Positions 24,301 through 35,302 of a DNA stretch of 64,000 nt are shown piece by piece; position 1 is the stretch's first letter, and every line of letters begins with the position of its first letter. The translations under genes and the position numbers were made by a program. The notes under the pieces are model-generated. The model did not search any database and was not told where the DNA came from. It saw nothing but the letters and a program-made list of their open reading frames with translations. Origin of the DNA: Ascidia mentula (taxonomy: Eukaryota; Chordata; Ascidiacea; Phlebobranchia; Ascidiidae); assembly GCA_947561715.1 (NCBI GenBank), contig OX387201.1, forward strand, positions 4,606,001-4,670,000, written 5' to 3'.

Positions 24301-26284
24301 TTTCACCAAAAGTAAGGGGAAACCTGATGTTTACTGTGCCTTGAGATTTGTTCGGCCAACAATGTTGTAGAAGCATTTATGTAAAATAAAATACTTGCAT
24401 TCGCATTGAGCAGGAATCGACGTAAAGGAGAAGTCGCCATCAGACGGAGTCTACAAGTACGAAGAACGCGAAAACACGTGGCTGAGATTCGCCAAAATCC
24501 CCCAGGCCAGAAACCACCATGCTGTCGTCTACTGCAAGGGGGCGCTATACGTTTTAGGTGAATCTGAAGATGATTTGGAGCTTTCTTAAAAGCGACCGAG
24601 CCCTTTCGCATGCGTAAACTTTAACTGACTTAAACTACATTAAATTACATCCCGTTGTTATAAACATACAATTAGTAGGTCATATTTTGTTTAAAAAAAT
24701 AAACAAATGCAATGGAGATTTAATGACTATTTAAGCAAAATTATAATCAAGACACATTGGTTTTGAATAACGCGTTGCTGAAATTCCAATACCAGTTCGT
24801 ATGTTTCGACTGGAGTGTTATTAGTTGTATGATTTGATTTTCGGGTGATATTGATAACTTGTGTTATTTTTCTTGAAACTGTTTATATTGATGTTGGCAG
24901 GCGGATCAGATCCATCCATGACCGGGCCTGGGGCAGAAGTATGTCCGGTCGGCAACTGCTACAAACTCTCACTTGGATCTCTCAAATGGACCAGGATAGC
25001 GTCCATGTCAACACCGCGAATGTCGTTACAGGTTTTTATTTTATTGCTGCTTGGAATATTTTTTCTTTTCGTGCAACGCCATATCGCTGTTGCGTCGAGT
25101 CGAGAACTGGAAAACAACTTTGGCCTTTGCTAAGGAAAAGGGTTGTTTTTAAAGAATACACAACACAAAAGATGAGGGTCAAACGAACGTGTCAAATGCA
25201 ATCGAACGCGTAACCTGCAGACGTATTTGGTCTCCACAAAAACACAAAAAAAACCCTCAAAACTCTTTATCAGTCAGGTGTCGTTCTACACAGGCAGTTC
25301 ATCTCAACGAATACATTTACGCAATCGGGGGTCAGGACCACAAGCAAAGGATGTTGCGGGACGTGGAAAGATATTCTCTGGAGAGAGGTGCATGGGAGGG
25401 CACCGGCTCTCTCTCTAGCGCCCGCGCGGGAATTGCCGCTTGTGCGTTTGACGGCCGCATCTGGGCGCTAGGGGGTTACTGCCACAAGCAGGGCCAGGTT
25501 CTCGATATCGTGGAAACATTCCAGGAAAAGTTTGGAAGGCAAGTATATTTTTGCACAAATGGAAATCAATTTTATCCATTGATCCCTTTTGCTGGATCGA
25601 TCTTTGTATCCAGCTGGGAAAGTGCGATACCCTTGCGATTTCCGAGATGTTTCGCGAACGCCGCCGTGTGTCGAACTCGACTCCACATTATCGGCGGAGC
25701 GTGGCTCGATTCGGAGTTCGACTGTTCCGTTTTCAGCAGCGTCTATGACGTAGACGTGTACAATGACGTCAGCAAAGTGTGGGAGGGGATTACGGCGCTG
25801 CGCATTGGACGTCATGACGCCGGTGTTGCTGTCTTGGGTAGGATGAAAAATAACAGGATATGAAAACTACAATGATTTAGATTCAGTTCTTTTTGACAGA
25901 TTACCTCTAAATTTAAACAAATGTCCATGATATGTTGTTCCCAAAGGGGATTTCCGTTGTTTGTATGAGAAACATAAATAACAATAATATTTTTTTTGTC
26001 GGTACAATGGAGTGCAGCACAAATGTCGTAAACGACGAACCAATACGTTAACAAGATTTTATTATTTGTTCTTTCCAAATGTTGCAAGTTTATCCGAGCT
26101 TTTTTTGAACTGCATGTATGCAGGTCCACGGATTTACGTTGTCGGCGGAAAGAATTGCGACAACGGCTCAATAAAGAACCTGGACACGGTCGAATGCTTC
26201 GACGTGGAAAAGGGCGATTGGTTGGAAGGTGTCTCTTCACTACCTCTGCCTCTCCTCGGGCCCGCCGTCTCTTTCACGTGTTAA
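21318..26284 (+). CDS. BTB-BACK-Kelch protein (Kelch-like family; complete, 11 exons, 718 aa)
   Basis: Probable substrate adaptor of a cullin-3 ubiquitin ligase. Exons: 21318-21614, 22044-22311, 22601-22820, 23080-23221, 23382-23575, 23850-23980, 24414-24557, 24901-25031, 25294-25538, 25614-25837, 26124-26284; all phases agree. BTB spans exons 1-2 (KLCDVTVTV; CHGIVLATASPFFREAF; LNFMYAAEIKIEKENV). BACK follows in exons 3-5 (AARNFGQVSRLDSFL; LCRWLEAD; LLSPQELADHV). Six Kelch blades run from exon 6 to the stop, with repeated Gly-Gly doublets (LLSGG, YVLGG, YAIGG, WALGG, HIIGG, YVVGG). The exon 6/7, 7/8 and 10/11 junctions split the Gly codon at a blade boundary. Unusual: about 90 extra residues between BTB and BACK, basic (HRRRRKRND) then acidic (TSDEDDS). 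Intron 9 is GC-AG (AG|GCAAGT at 25539); only that site keeps the blade in frame. I do not assign an orthologue. Confidence 0.9.
21713..21987. mobile_element. foldback (long inverted-repeat) element in Kelch intron 1
   Basis: Two near-perfect inverted arms of about 123 bp (21713-21835 and 21865-21987) are separated by a 29-base spacer. The element is flanked on both sides by a copy of AATAAAGACTTTATA (about 21668-21682 and 21981-21995), which may be a target duplication. Each arm contains CTGATGA followed about 20 bases later by GAAAC (21902-21932 on +, 21768-21798 on -), resembling a hammerhead-ribozyme core. Transcribed as part of the intron, it would form a long hairpin. No protein is encoded. 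Confidence 0.8.
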
Positions 26285-26288
26285 TAAA
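26283..26288 (+). terminator. AATAAA overlapping the Kelch gene stop codon
   Basis: The last codons read TGT TAA, and the TAA overlaps AATAAA (TTAATAAAAA). If used, the 3' UTR would be only about 20-30 bases, so the coding frame would end at this blade. A distal signal cannot be excluded. Confidence 0.45.
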
Positions 26289-28837
26289 AACTTTTTTTAC
26301 ATGAAAACTCGCAGTCTGTTCTGATTTGTTATCGCGTAACCCTTTACACGCGGTTACATTCCGTTCCCTCCTGGCAACCCTGACCAATACTTGACAGTTT
26401 TGTTTCGTACTTGTACCCTCTCGGTAAAGGAAGGAACACACAATTGTTTACAAAAGCAATTACTTTATTTCCAACAGAAGAAAGGGAAGGACGAGTGTCC
26501 CGCCAAAAATGCAGGACGCCAAAAAGAGAACAATTCAAAAATAGTGTGGGCCCGACAAAGGCAAAATCGCCTTTCGGCCGCGAGCGTTTGTTGCCGAAAA
26601 GGTAATGGAACAGTTGGAAAACTAATATTTATCCAAGCTCATGAGTTCATCAACTGAATTGCAGGCGGCGGCGAAGAGGGTCCTCAGTTTGGGGTATTCC
26701 CCGATTCGTGTCCGTTGAAATGGTGGGGGTGGCGTGGCTGGGAAGCTCTACGCCGCCGATTTGTACTTCGAGAAGGTTCTGCAGTTGACAGATGTACTTG
26801 GCTGCTTCCACAACAACCCGTGTGTTGGAGTTGGTGCCGCCATTGCACGATGGTACGATTTGGCGAAGACGGGAATACAGGAACCTGAACGAAGGAAAGT
26901 ATTTGCATTAGCGAGCTGGAGGAATGGAATAAAGCACACTGCTGTGTATTATTCTTATATTTTAATTAATTGTAGAAGGTGTTTTTATAACTAACTAATT
27001 TATAAATTTGTTGACTACAAATTAAACAATTTTTTTTTATTTTACATGCAGAAAAATATGTTTACGTAATTGGAAATCTTACTTTAATTCTTCGGTTTCG
27101 TTGCTCTTCTTTATCTCTTTCAGCGTGTGTTGGTGACCTCTAGCGACAAACGTCGGCTTCCTGGAGGTAAACTTCTCAGGAGAATTGATGCTCGATCTCG
27201 AGATTGCCATCTTCACGAGTTTTACCGACTTTACCATATTTGTTAAGCTGTTCTTGCTGTAATGCTTGTGAAATGAGACTGATGTCGAGTGTGCGTGGGC
27301 GCCCGGGTTTTATGCAAACGCCGCGGAAACAGTTTCAGTTTACCGTTTGTCTTCTTTTGTCGCGCACAATCTGTCGGTTTACTGCACGGCTGTGAGTTCT
27401 AAAGCCGCTTCCCTTCATTAGCAGTCCCGTTGCTCGCTCGTTACCTTTTGTTCCGCCGTCAGCGCTCCTCATTAACCGCTCGCATTCGCTTTTGAACGCA
27501 ATCGCGCCGGATTTCCTTAAAGGGCGCGCGGACGCTCGTTTCCACCACTTTAAGGCCCATATGTCTTCGACACCTTTTGACGAAACATGTCGGTTAATTA
27601 AGCAGCGCAGAATGCAGTTGTAAAGTCGTTGTAAAGGTAACGGATGAGATTTCCCCTGACAATGTAAAAATTATCTCCCCTTATCTCATTCTAAGTGGAT
27701 TACCAAATCAGATACACGTTACAAAGAGCCAGCGTTTTGTTTGGCCGTTTCTCCAAACTTGTTTTGTAATAAAAATCCCATACGCTGGAAAACTCGTTTT
27801 CATTTTGTTAGAACGATTTGTGACATTATTCTGGACAGCATTTTGGATTTCATTGATGGCAATATAACAAGCAATAATATTTATGCATCATTTACAGAAT
27901 AACACTGACGTGCATCCTAACAGTCCCATGCACGTACAGCAACTGGTCCGGTCATTGTAATCATCCAAATACGTTTCTTCAAATATACTCCGCACTATAG
28001 AAGTGACCACCAACTGCGCATATACGTAATCGCTGGAAACCCCGCCAGCGGTAAAGATCAAAAGGTCTGGAAATTGACCGTGGAAACGCAGCGGCAACAC
28101 TTGCTTTGCCCCCGTGTGACCGCCGACTGACTTGCGTTTGTTTATAATTAACATGGCGTCGACCCCGACTTTGTAGCACGTTCTCACACACACCTCTTAT
28201 TGTGTAGAACAGGTCAATCGCTGGACGTTGGGGTTACGTTCGTTGCATCGGCTCAATCCAGAGGTTCCAAAGGCTGCGTCGCGCGTTTTTGTGACGTCAC
28301 AAGCTTACCTTCAGGTTTTGCTAAATTGATTTCTATGTCAAACTGAGCAGCCTCGTAATTGTTGCAGAGAAAAAAACTAACGTATTACGCAAGCGAATTT
28401 GTATCCAAAAAAGCTCAACTCTTATTGAGCGCGTCACAGGTTTATGATATTGGGGAACCACATGGTTAATTCAATGCATTACCAAGGACCGTTAACTGCC
28501 CGAGACTGAACAACGTCATCAGCGTCATACTTCTTGCTGATAAGCAGCTTAACCAACATACATATTTATGAGACAAATCCTCTGCATTTTTACTATCTGC
28601 ACTGATCGAAGTATATTCATACGAATAACAGGGTTTTATTTTCCACAATTTCTTTTCTTTTTGGACAACTTGGTAAACTCTACCTAAAGTTAAAAGCCAC
28701 CCAGAAGGCAAACATGAAAGGAATACTGTAGCACAGAAAAAATATCTTATACACGCGAAAAACGCGTAATGACAAAATGACACGCCACATTAAAACATAA
28801 CAACAATCGGAAAACAAACTGGGGACTGCACTGCGCA
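26285..28837. other. intergenic between two convergent genes (Kelch + / CATIP -)
   Basis: No gene is assigned. Two less AT-rich blocks stand out: 26660-26900, which begins with an acceptor-like TTGCAG|GCGGCGG but has no continuous frame joining the Kelch gene, and 27880-28250, which holds a minus-strand frame of 101 codons without a recognised domain. A short minus-strand frame at about 27185-27330 (KPGRPRTLD...) ends in a stop and may be a transposase or exon relic. Confidence 0.4.
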
Positions 28838-29974
28838 TCAAGGGTGGTCAGGTCCGAAAGTTACGGTATCCAACTCTGTGGAGGAATGCTTGTACGAAGA
28901 ACCGTCGGGGAAGGTGGACGAAAAGGTGGAAAAAAATTCGCCCGCGAAGCCGACGACGTCGTTGGGCCGTCGCAACAGCAGGAACTGAAAAAAATCGGCC
29001 AGAAGTGCCGACGCCTCGGGGTGCTGACGGAGGTACGTTTCGTGGCCTGCCTTCAGCTCTTCCTTGCGCTGTAGGAAACGGGAGTTCATCTCCATGTCCT
29101 CTTCCCAGTTGAGGGACTTCTTCCCGAACACAGGTTTAACCTCCACTTCATCCCGCTCGATCAAGCGTGGAACCTTCTCAAGGGTTGCAATGGCTGGTGA
29201 ACCCACCTGTACCCTCATGGTCATGTGACCATCTTCCATAAAAAAGGTTTGCCAAGTGTATGGAAGGTCTCTATGTGAAGAAATGCTGCGCTCGATTCCG
29301 TACACCTGCAGCTCCTGCATTCCCACCTGTTGCTTTCGTTCCTCAAGAGGTTTGTACTCAGTGTCCACCAATTTCCCGGAGTCAGAATCGAGAGTAATGA
29401 AAGTCATCTCATCGCGCACCTCTTGTCGAATCAACAGGCGCTGCAGAAGAAGATTGGTACCCTCCGTGATAAAACCGCTTAGGTCTTGCGGTTCAAACTT
29501 GTGGACAGTTTTTTTAATTTCATCACCCTGTATAACTTGTCGCTTGACAGTGAGGATTCCTGTGTCAGCTTCCACAGACATTTGTGTCTTTTTTTCCAAC
29601 TCATGCCCAGGGACCTTCACATACTCTATGTGATCTTGCTGCACAAGGGACAGATCATTCGGCTTTAAATAGGTGGTAATGGTTGTTCCCATTGGAGTGT
29701 CTTCTACCTTTCCATGACTATTTGCATGAATAAGAATCAAAATATCTCCAGCACGTGTAACTTTTTCAACGTTGGTGGTAAATTCACCAACAGTTTTTCC
29801 ATCATCAGACACTGTTACCAATTCATCTTTGAAAATGCATAAATTCAGATCGTCTTGATCAATATTTTGCAAAAACTGAACAGCATTGTCACTTGCTTGG
29901 GCCAACTCCTCTTCTACTGGAGTGGAAGCTTCTGGATCTGAAGGTTTTGGGATCTGTGATTCTATGTCATCCAT
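28838..29974 (-). CDS. CATIP: ciliogenesis-associated TTC17-interacting protein (CATIP), 378 aa
   Basis: CATIP binds TTC17 and promotes actin polymerisation needed for cilium formation. One long exon encodes the whole recognisable protein. I take the ATG at 29974 (MDDIESQIPKP). The frame continues to an ATG at 30010, but an acceptor (TTTGCAG) lies at the boundary near 30000, so a 5' non-coding or short coding exon upstream is likely. Diagnostic regions include VQVGSPA, KPVFGKKSLNWEEDME, SRFLQRKEELKAGHETYL and the C-terminal RIIa-like helix pair (ADFFQFLLLRRPNDVVGFA), which closely follows the human C-terminus. Human CATIP is 387 aa. Presence of this gene fits an animal with motile or sensory cilia. 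Confidence 0.9.
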   Translation of the reverse strand: MDDIESQIPKPSDPEASTPVEEELAQASDNAVQFLQNIDQDDLNLCIFKDELVTVSDDGKTVGEFTTNVEKVTRAGDILILIHANSHGKVEDTPMGTTITTYLKPNDLSLVQQDHIEYVKVPGHELEKKTQMSVEADTGILTVKRQVIQGDEIKKTVHKFEPQDLSGFITEGTNLLLQRLLIRQEVRDEMTFITLDSDSGKLVDTEYKPLEERKQQVGMQELQVYGIERSISSHRDLPYTWQTFFMEDGHMTMRVQVGSPAIATLEKVPRLIERDEVEVKPVFGKKSLNWEEDMEMNSRFLQRKEELKAGHETYLRQHPEASALLADFFQFLLLRRPNDVVGFAGEFFSTFSSTFPDGSSYKHSSTELDTVTFGPDHP

Positions 29975-32900
29975 TTGTAACCAATACCTATCCTGTGGTT
30001 CTGCAAACAATGTTATGATGTGTTAATTGTTTAGCCTTAATCATGAAATTTGGTGCAAGGAAAAACACAAAAACAAGTATAAAACATTCAAAAACAACAT
30101 TAACACATAGACACAGCACAATTTTTTGAAATAGTTACAGTTTATTGCTGACAAATGTCACATTACGGCAATGGTTTCGATAATGTAAGCATTAAACATA
30201 TGTGTATGGTGATGGCCAATTTAGAATTTACATTATTTTTTTTGAAAATGGTATGTTCTTGTCTAATCTGCAACATATATTGTTAAACCTAATCTTAAAA
30301 AATTAGCATTCTGACTATACAATGAACAAGGGAAGCTGCTTTTTTGAATTCAGTTATGTCATATACCAGAAGTACTGTCGTAATCCATTCTTGAGCAGGT
30401 AACAACTACTAAACATGGGATATTCTGTTGGTTAGTTAGTTTAACAAGGAATAAGTACAAAAATTATTAAATATAAAAAGAAACACAAACACGGCATCAA
30501 ATTACTTTGTAAAAAGAACTCTAATGGATCAGTCCTTTCGCTGCTCCGATATAAACGCCACTTTTGTGGTTGTCATGGTACCCATAGAAATCATAAAATT
30601 TGCAGTTCTTTTTTAAAGTTGGCCATCTTGTTTAGTTGTTAGCTTGTGTAAGTATTGTATCAGATGTATTAATATTTCCAACTAAACTTTTACTATGGAA
30701 TAACAGTAAAAATTTTCAAAATTTTATACTAATTCTTCATCTCTCAAAAAGTATGAACAGGCTAATTATACCATAAACTTCTGGACAACAAAAAAACAAA
30801 TACTTTGGGTCGGGCGTGATATTTTATTTTTATTGATTAAAGCAAGGCTGTTTTTTTTCGAAACAGGTAAACAGGAATCATGTCATAAAAAATTATCAAG
30901 CGCAATTTATGATTTTGAAATGTACGCATTAAATTTAAATTAGTCATATTACTTTCCCTAAATGTAATCATTTCGATTAGGCGAATATGAGACTTTGAAA
31001 GGGTGGAAATTAACCAGTACCATTGTCTGTATCCGGATTTGTGACAGCGGTCTCAGCGGATCATGACGTCATCAAAACATCTTGCCATCCCGCTGTGAGT
31101 TAAATTGGATCGGAAATGCGCTTGGTTTTGGCTGGACTTCGCATTGGATGATCCGCGTTCGCTTTAGCGGCGCTGCGAAGTTTATGAAACTTTTGACGAA
31201 CAATGACCTCCCGCTAGGAAGAGTGTGCGTATCACTCTCTACTTAATTAAATTACCAGCGCGAGGATACTTTTGTGAAGGCGATGCTTTTCGGGAAACAG
31301 CTGGCGAAGAACTTGCACAGTGTCTTTCGCGTTCCACGATGAACGATAAATTTCACTGAAATATTATTCTCCCTGTGCTATCATTTTTTTGAACTGCTGT
31401 TTTTATTAGGGTGTGATATGATTTTAATTTTATATGGTAGTTTTGTAAAAATTGTTTGTGGTAACTTTCGCACATGCTGTTTGTACTTCAAAAGTAATTT
31501 TTACCGATAATCGTTTAAAGATTTCGAAGTAGCTTGAAAAAATAATTAGTTTCAAATCTATACAAAGGATGATCGAATAACTGTCAAAATTTCGCACAGA
31601 TGCATTACTTGCTGCAATCAACTTTATCAACACGAATTAAAACAAAAAATAAACTTCCAAAAATTAAAAACCTCATGTCAAATGAAGAATCTACCGACAT
31701 AAAAAGTGATCGAGTCTTTGATGTTCCGAAAAAAGTTTCCTAATCCGAGTCACACCAAGGAGTAGTCTAAGAAAGTTTGATTATATTAATGGAAAACCGC
31801 AGCACGGCTGCATGCAATTAAATAGCGTGTGAGGTCGTTTGTGTAGGTCACCCAAATGCGACAATAAAAGCATCTCGGTGAATTGCAACGGGTGCAACGC
31901 AAATCAAATTATCTCAAGTCGACGTTCTCAGCTCTGGAGTTTCCAGTCCGCGACTTTAACCTCAATCGCCAATACCGTAACAGTGTGATAGCATTATAAC
32001 CACTGGTCTCGCACGACTTTTAATATACCCTTCCCCTCCATAAACCGATTATGCGCTTCGTCGATCCGGGTCGGTGGGGGCTACTTTATCCGGCACGTTT
32101 ACGCCAAGTCGGGCTTCCAACCGCTGCCAGGTCAGGCTTTGACTCGGAACAGTTGAATTACGCACTAATTGCCCCTGCACGCTTCGAAACAATGGCGGGC
32201 GGACTGGGTGCGTTTATGAGTGATTGCTTTTGCGCTGTCATTGCCTTTGCCGCGTTGGCGTTGCTTTGAAATAAACGCAAGCGCCTTGACTTGATGACCC
32301 CTTTGGGAGTTGGTCGTTGTTTGGCAAGGTTTTACATCAGGTCTTGTAACTTCAAATGACCAAAACATCCAGAAATGTAGATTTTTAGCATTTAATGCAA
32401 AATGTTCGGAGGTGGACTTTCAAACTTGAAACAACCGTGGGAAGGCGTCGCACAACTTTCTTTAAGTCAACCAAAACTTTTTAAACTCCCAACTAAAAAC
32501 CTAATCCACATTCACGCGTTCGGTCCAACCACTTAACACCCACAATGCACAAAACCGCATTGCACTTCATTTAAAAACCATCTCGCGACTCCTAATCCGC
32601 CATTAAACGGTGGATCGCGGGCGCATGTTTATATTTCCCATGCTGATGTCGATTGCATTTGGCGCCAGGCGGCTTACCAAGTCTCGTGCGCGCGATTTTC
32701 TAAATCCACATTCTCGCCTCCTGCCCGTCCGGTGGCGCCCGGCGGTCTGCACCCCTCACCGTTCCGGTATCGACGTCCAATTAACCGGCGGTGCACGATT
32801 GATATTAATTGTTGCCGCATAATGCACGGGGCGGTCCATCAATGCTCAATCATCCTGGCGCCTTCGTGTACTCCTTGCCCAAAGCATCACATTTTCCCGT

Positions 32901-34341
32901 ACAAAGGTTTGAAAAGTTCGAGGCAAGTCTTGCGTCGGTTGTAAAACAAATTGCTGACTTCTGACGAAGTTTGATGTCTGGAGTTTGTAGTAATTAAATC
33001 ATAAAATAGTTATTTTGTTTGTGGCTAATTCAAAAGTCTCGCCGCCCTGTTAACTGAAGTTGTCAATAATACCAATGGAAATTCCTTCTACACTCATTCC
33101 ACATTTTGAATATATTGTATCAAATTACATATCTCGCTACATACTCTATCAAAAATAGGCATTATACATAGTTCCTTAGCGAGAGTTTTGCCAATATGCG
33201 GAACGGAAGATGTACACTCAATGCAATTCGAATCACAACGTGATCGAAGTTACATAATCCTGTGTGGGAATGTAAAATTTAACCAAACACCCAGCGTCGT
33301 TTACCTTCCACTGTCACGAACTTTGTGCAAATCTCCCGCTTGTCCAAGGGACACGCAGAGCTCGACACACCGGGCGTGTGGGAAAGTTTGTCCTCACCGT
33401 TGGAACCACAATCGCGTGTCCAATGCAAACACACTTGACTCCAGCATGCAACAAGTCACGGGAAATTATTTCCGTTCGTCTGTGTGCGATGCTATTGACA
33501 AACGTGGCTGGGTGGAGTTGTTTTGGCAAAGGTTGGATGTTTGACGTTTGTTTGAAATAGGTAATACAATTTTAGGTCCAACAAACAGAGACGGCCATTG
33601 TTTTTTAAAACTCGAAAATGTTTTGATGGAATTTCGTATTCCTTAGGTGAGCTCGATCTTGATTCTATTGTATCTTTTGTTTATACATGTTCGTGTTCCT
33701 CGCTTGTTGGGAATAAAAAAACTTTTTTTCCAAGCGATAACAAGTCTATCAAAGGCGCGCTTGAGACATGTTGTTTGTGTGTAAAAACGAACACAAAATG
33801 CATTTGCTTTAGAAAGCGGGATCAGACTGATTTGATAAAACAGAGTATTTCACCTTACGGGCACCTTATTCAAATAGTTGTGTTATATATGAAACGGTAA
33901 AGCACACAAACCAACAAACACTATCCACTTGTTATGCAGAGAGTACGCAGCTTGCATTTAAAATTGGCATTCCGACGTCACGTGCAGCATGTTTTTTGTA
34001 TACTTGCTTTTGTAAGCTAAGTTTTTTGCAGTTTTTGAGGAGTATCGAAATTGACACTGAAGACGACGAGCCTCGAAAGACGTAAACAGGATGTGGGCAG
34101 ATGTTTGAAGCGACCTTGACGGGCGGAAATGCGGCTTTGAACTAATCACGTCGAAGGCATTGGACGCAGGAGAGAGTCTCCCTAAGGGGAAAAAAGGGGG
34201 CAGCGGAAATGTGAGAGAAGAGAAGTAAGCGAGAAAATAGAAGAAGGGAAATGTGGTACAAAACCGAGAGGCCATTACCTGCATTATCATTCTTGCTTTT
34301 TTGACAACTTAGAAGTAATCCTCAATTAACAAGATATTAAC
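29975..34341. other. intergenic, includes a less AT-rich island at 31.9-33.5 kb
   Basis: Upstream of CATIP (-) and upstream of the Id-like gene (+). 30.0-31.0 kb and 31.3-31.8 kb are very AT-rich. From about 31.9 to 33.5 kb base composition shifts markedly, with many CpGs but no domain-bearing frame on either strand, suggesting regulatory or non-coding transcribed DNA. The frames at 32051-32944 and 33188-33544 overlap on both strands and are not supported as genes. Confidence 0.45.
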
Positions 34342-35302
34342 ATGGTGAAAGCACCCAAATCGTTTTCTGTCCGCGGTGCAAGATTTGAGCCCTTTTGTCA
34401 CCAACGTGAGGTTAAGAAGGTCCTAAGGAGATCGTTGGAGGAAAACGTTCTACAAGAGATTGACCACCGACCAGTTTCCGACGAAAGGCAAGAACTGAGG
34501 TATATTAAAATTATGCTTATTTTTCTCTATGCGCGCTAACGCAACAGCGCACGTTACGAAAAATCTTCCATGGAAGTTCAAATGGATTGCTGTTTCCATT
34601 CTTTTGAAAAAAGGAACGTATTTTGTGCTCGGACAAAATTATATTGAGAAATATACAACAACAATGCTGTTATATAACTCACATTGTTGCTAAAAAATTA
34701 ACAAATTTAATATTTAACCGACGTTTCGTCCGCCTTGCGCCAACGGTTAACCCTGGTCCGTATATTTCTTTGCCTAACGCAATTGCATTTGTTTACTTCA
34801 GAAACTTGTACCAAAAGTTGCGCGACGTCATTCCGTCTTGTCAGACGAAGCCAGTAACAAGCGTGGACATCGTGTTGGGGGCGGTCGACTACATTCGCAA
34901 TCTCCATTCCATGCTGGAAGACAAACTCGTCGAGTCGGGCAAGGCCGACGAAGACCTTTTGGTGCTTCGAAACTTGTGCGGCCCAGAGCGTGTGGGAGCC
35001 ATTGCGAAGGTACGTGTGCTAAAATTTGGAAGATAGAAAATGTGGAAGTGTTATGTGGACAATGAGTTAATTTGCATTTTAGACTGTGTTACTTAATAAA
35101 TGGACAATAAAGTCGTTAACGCATTTTATTTAACGCGTCATTTGCAGCACCTGATGAAGCGAGATTAGGCTCGCGAAAGCTCGTGCAAATAAAATTATGT
35201 AACATTCAGTCTGCTTAAAGTTGGTTAATTTTTTGCGGGTAAAGCCCTCCTCGTATACCGTTAGTAAAAGCGTTGTTTGATTTTTTGCAGGAGATGTCTT
35301 GA
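34342..35302 (+). CDS. Id-like helix-loop-helix protein (inhibitor of DNA binding type), about 125 aa
   Basis: Exons 34342-34499, 34802-35009 and a short terminal exon 35291-35302 (EMS-stop), with GT-AG junctions in phase. Residues about 48-95 form an HLH: helix 1 ELRNLYQKLRDVIP, short loop (SCQTKP), helix 2 VTSVDIVLGAVDYIRNLHSML. Helix 2 matches the Id consensus (K-V-x-x-V-x-I-L-x-x-V-I-D-Y-I-x-x-L). The segment before helix 1 lacks the Arg-rich basic region of bHLH activators, so the product should dimerise but not bind DNA, as Id/Emc proteins do. The 125-aa length is in the Id range. An alternative acceptor at 35147 would give a six-residue tail (HLMKRD-stop) instead. Other HLH families cannot be fully excluded. 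Confidence 0.75.

Noticed and set aside
26660..26910. A seventh Kelch blade or extra 3' exon after TTGCAG|GCGGCGG
   Set aside because: Six blades are already complete, the phase does not match any donor after the last exon, and no frame shows a blade pattern. A polyadenylation signal overlaps the stop at 26282-26284.
29975..30010. Upstream ATG (MFAEPQ...) as CATIP start
   Set aside because: An acceptor (TTTGCAG) falls inside this extension, so the bases before it are probably intronic. The ATG at 29974 or an upstream exon is more likely.
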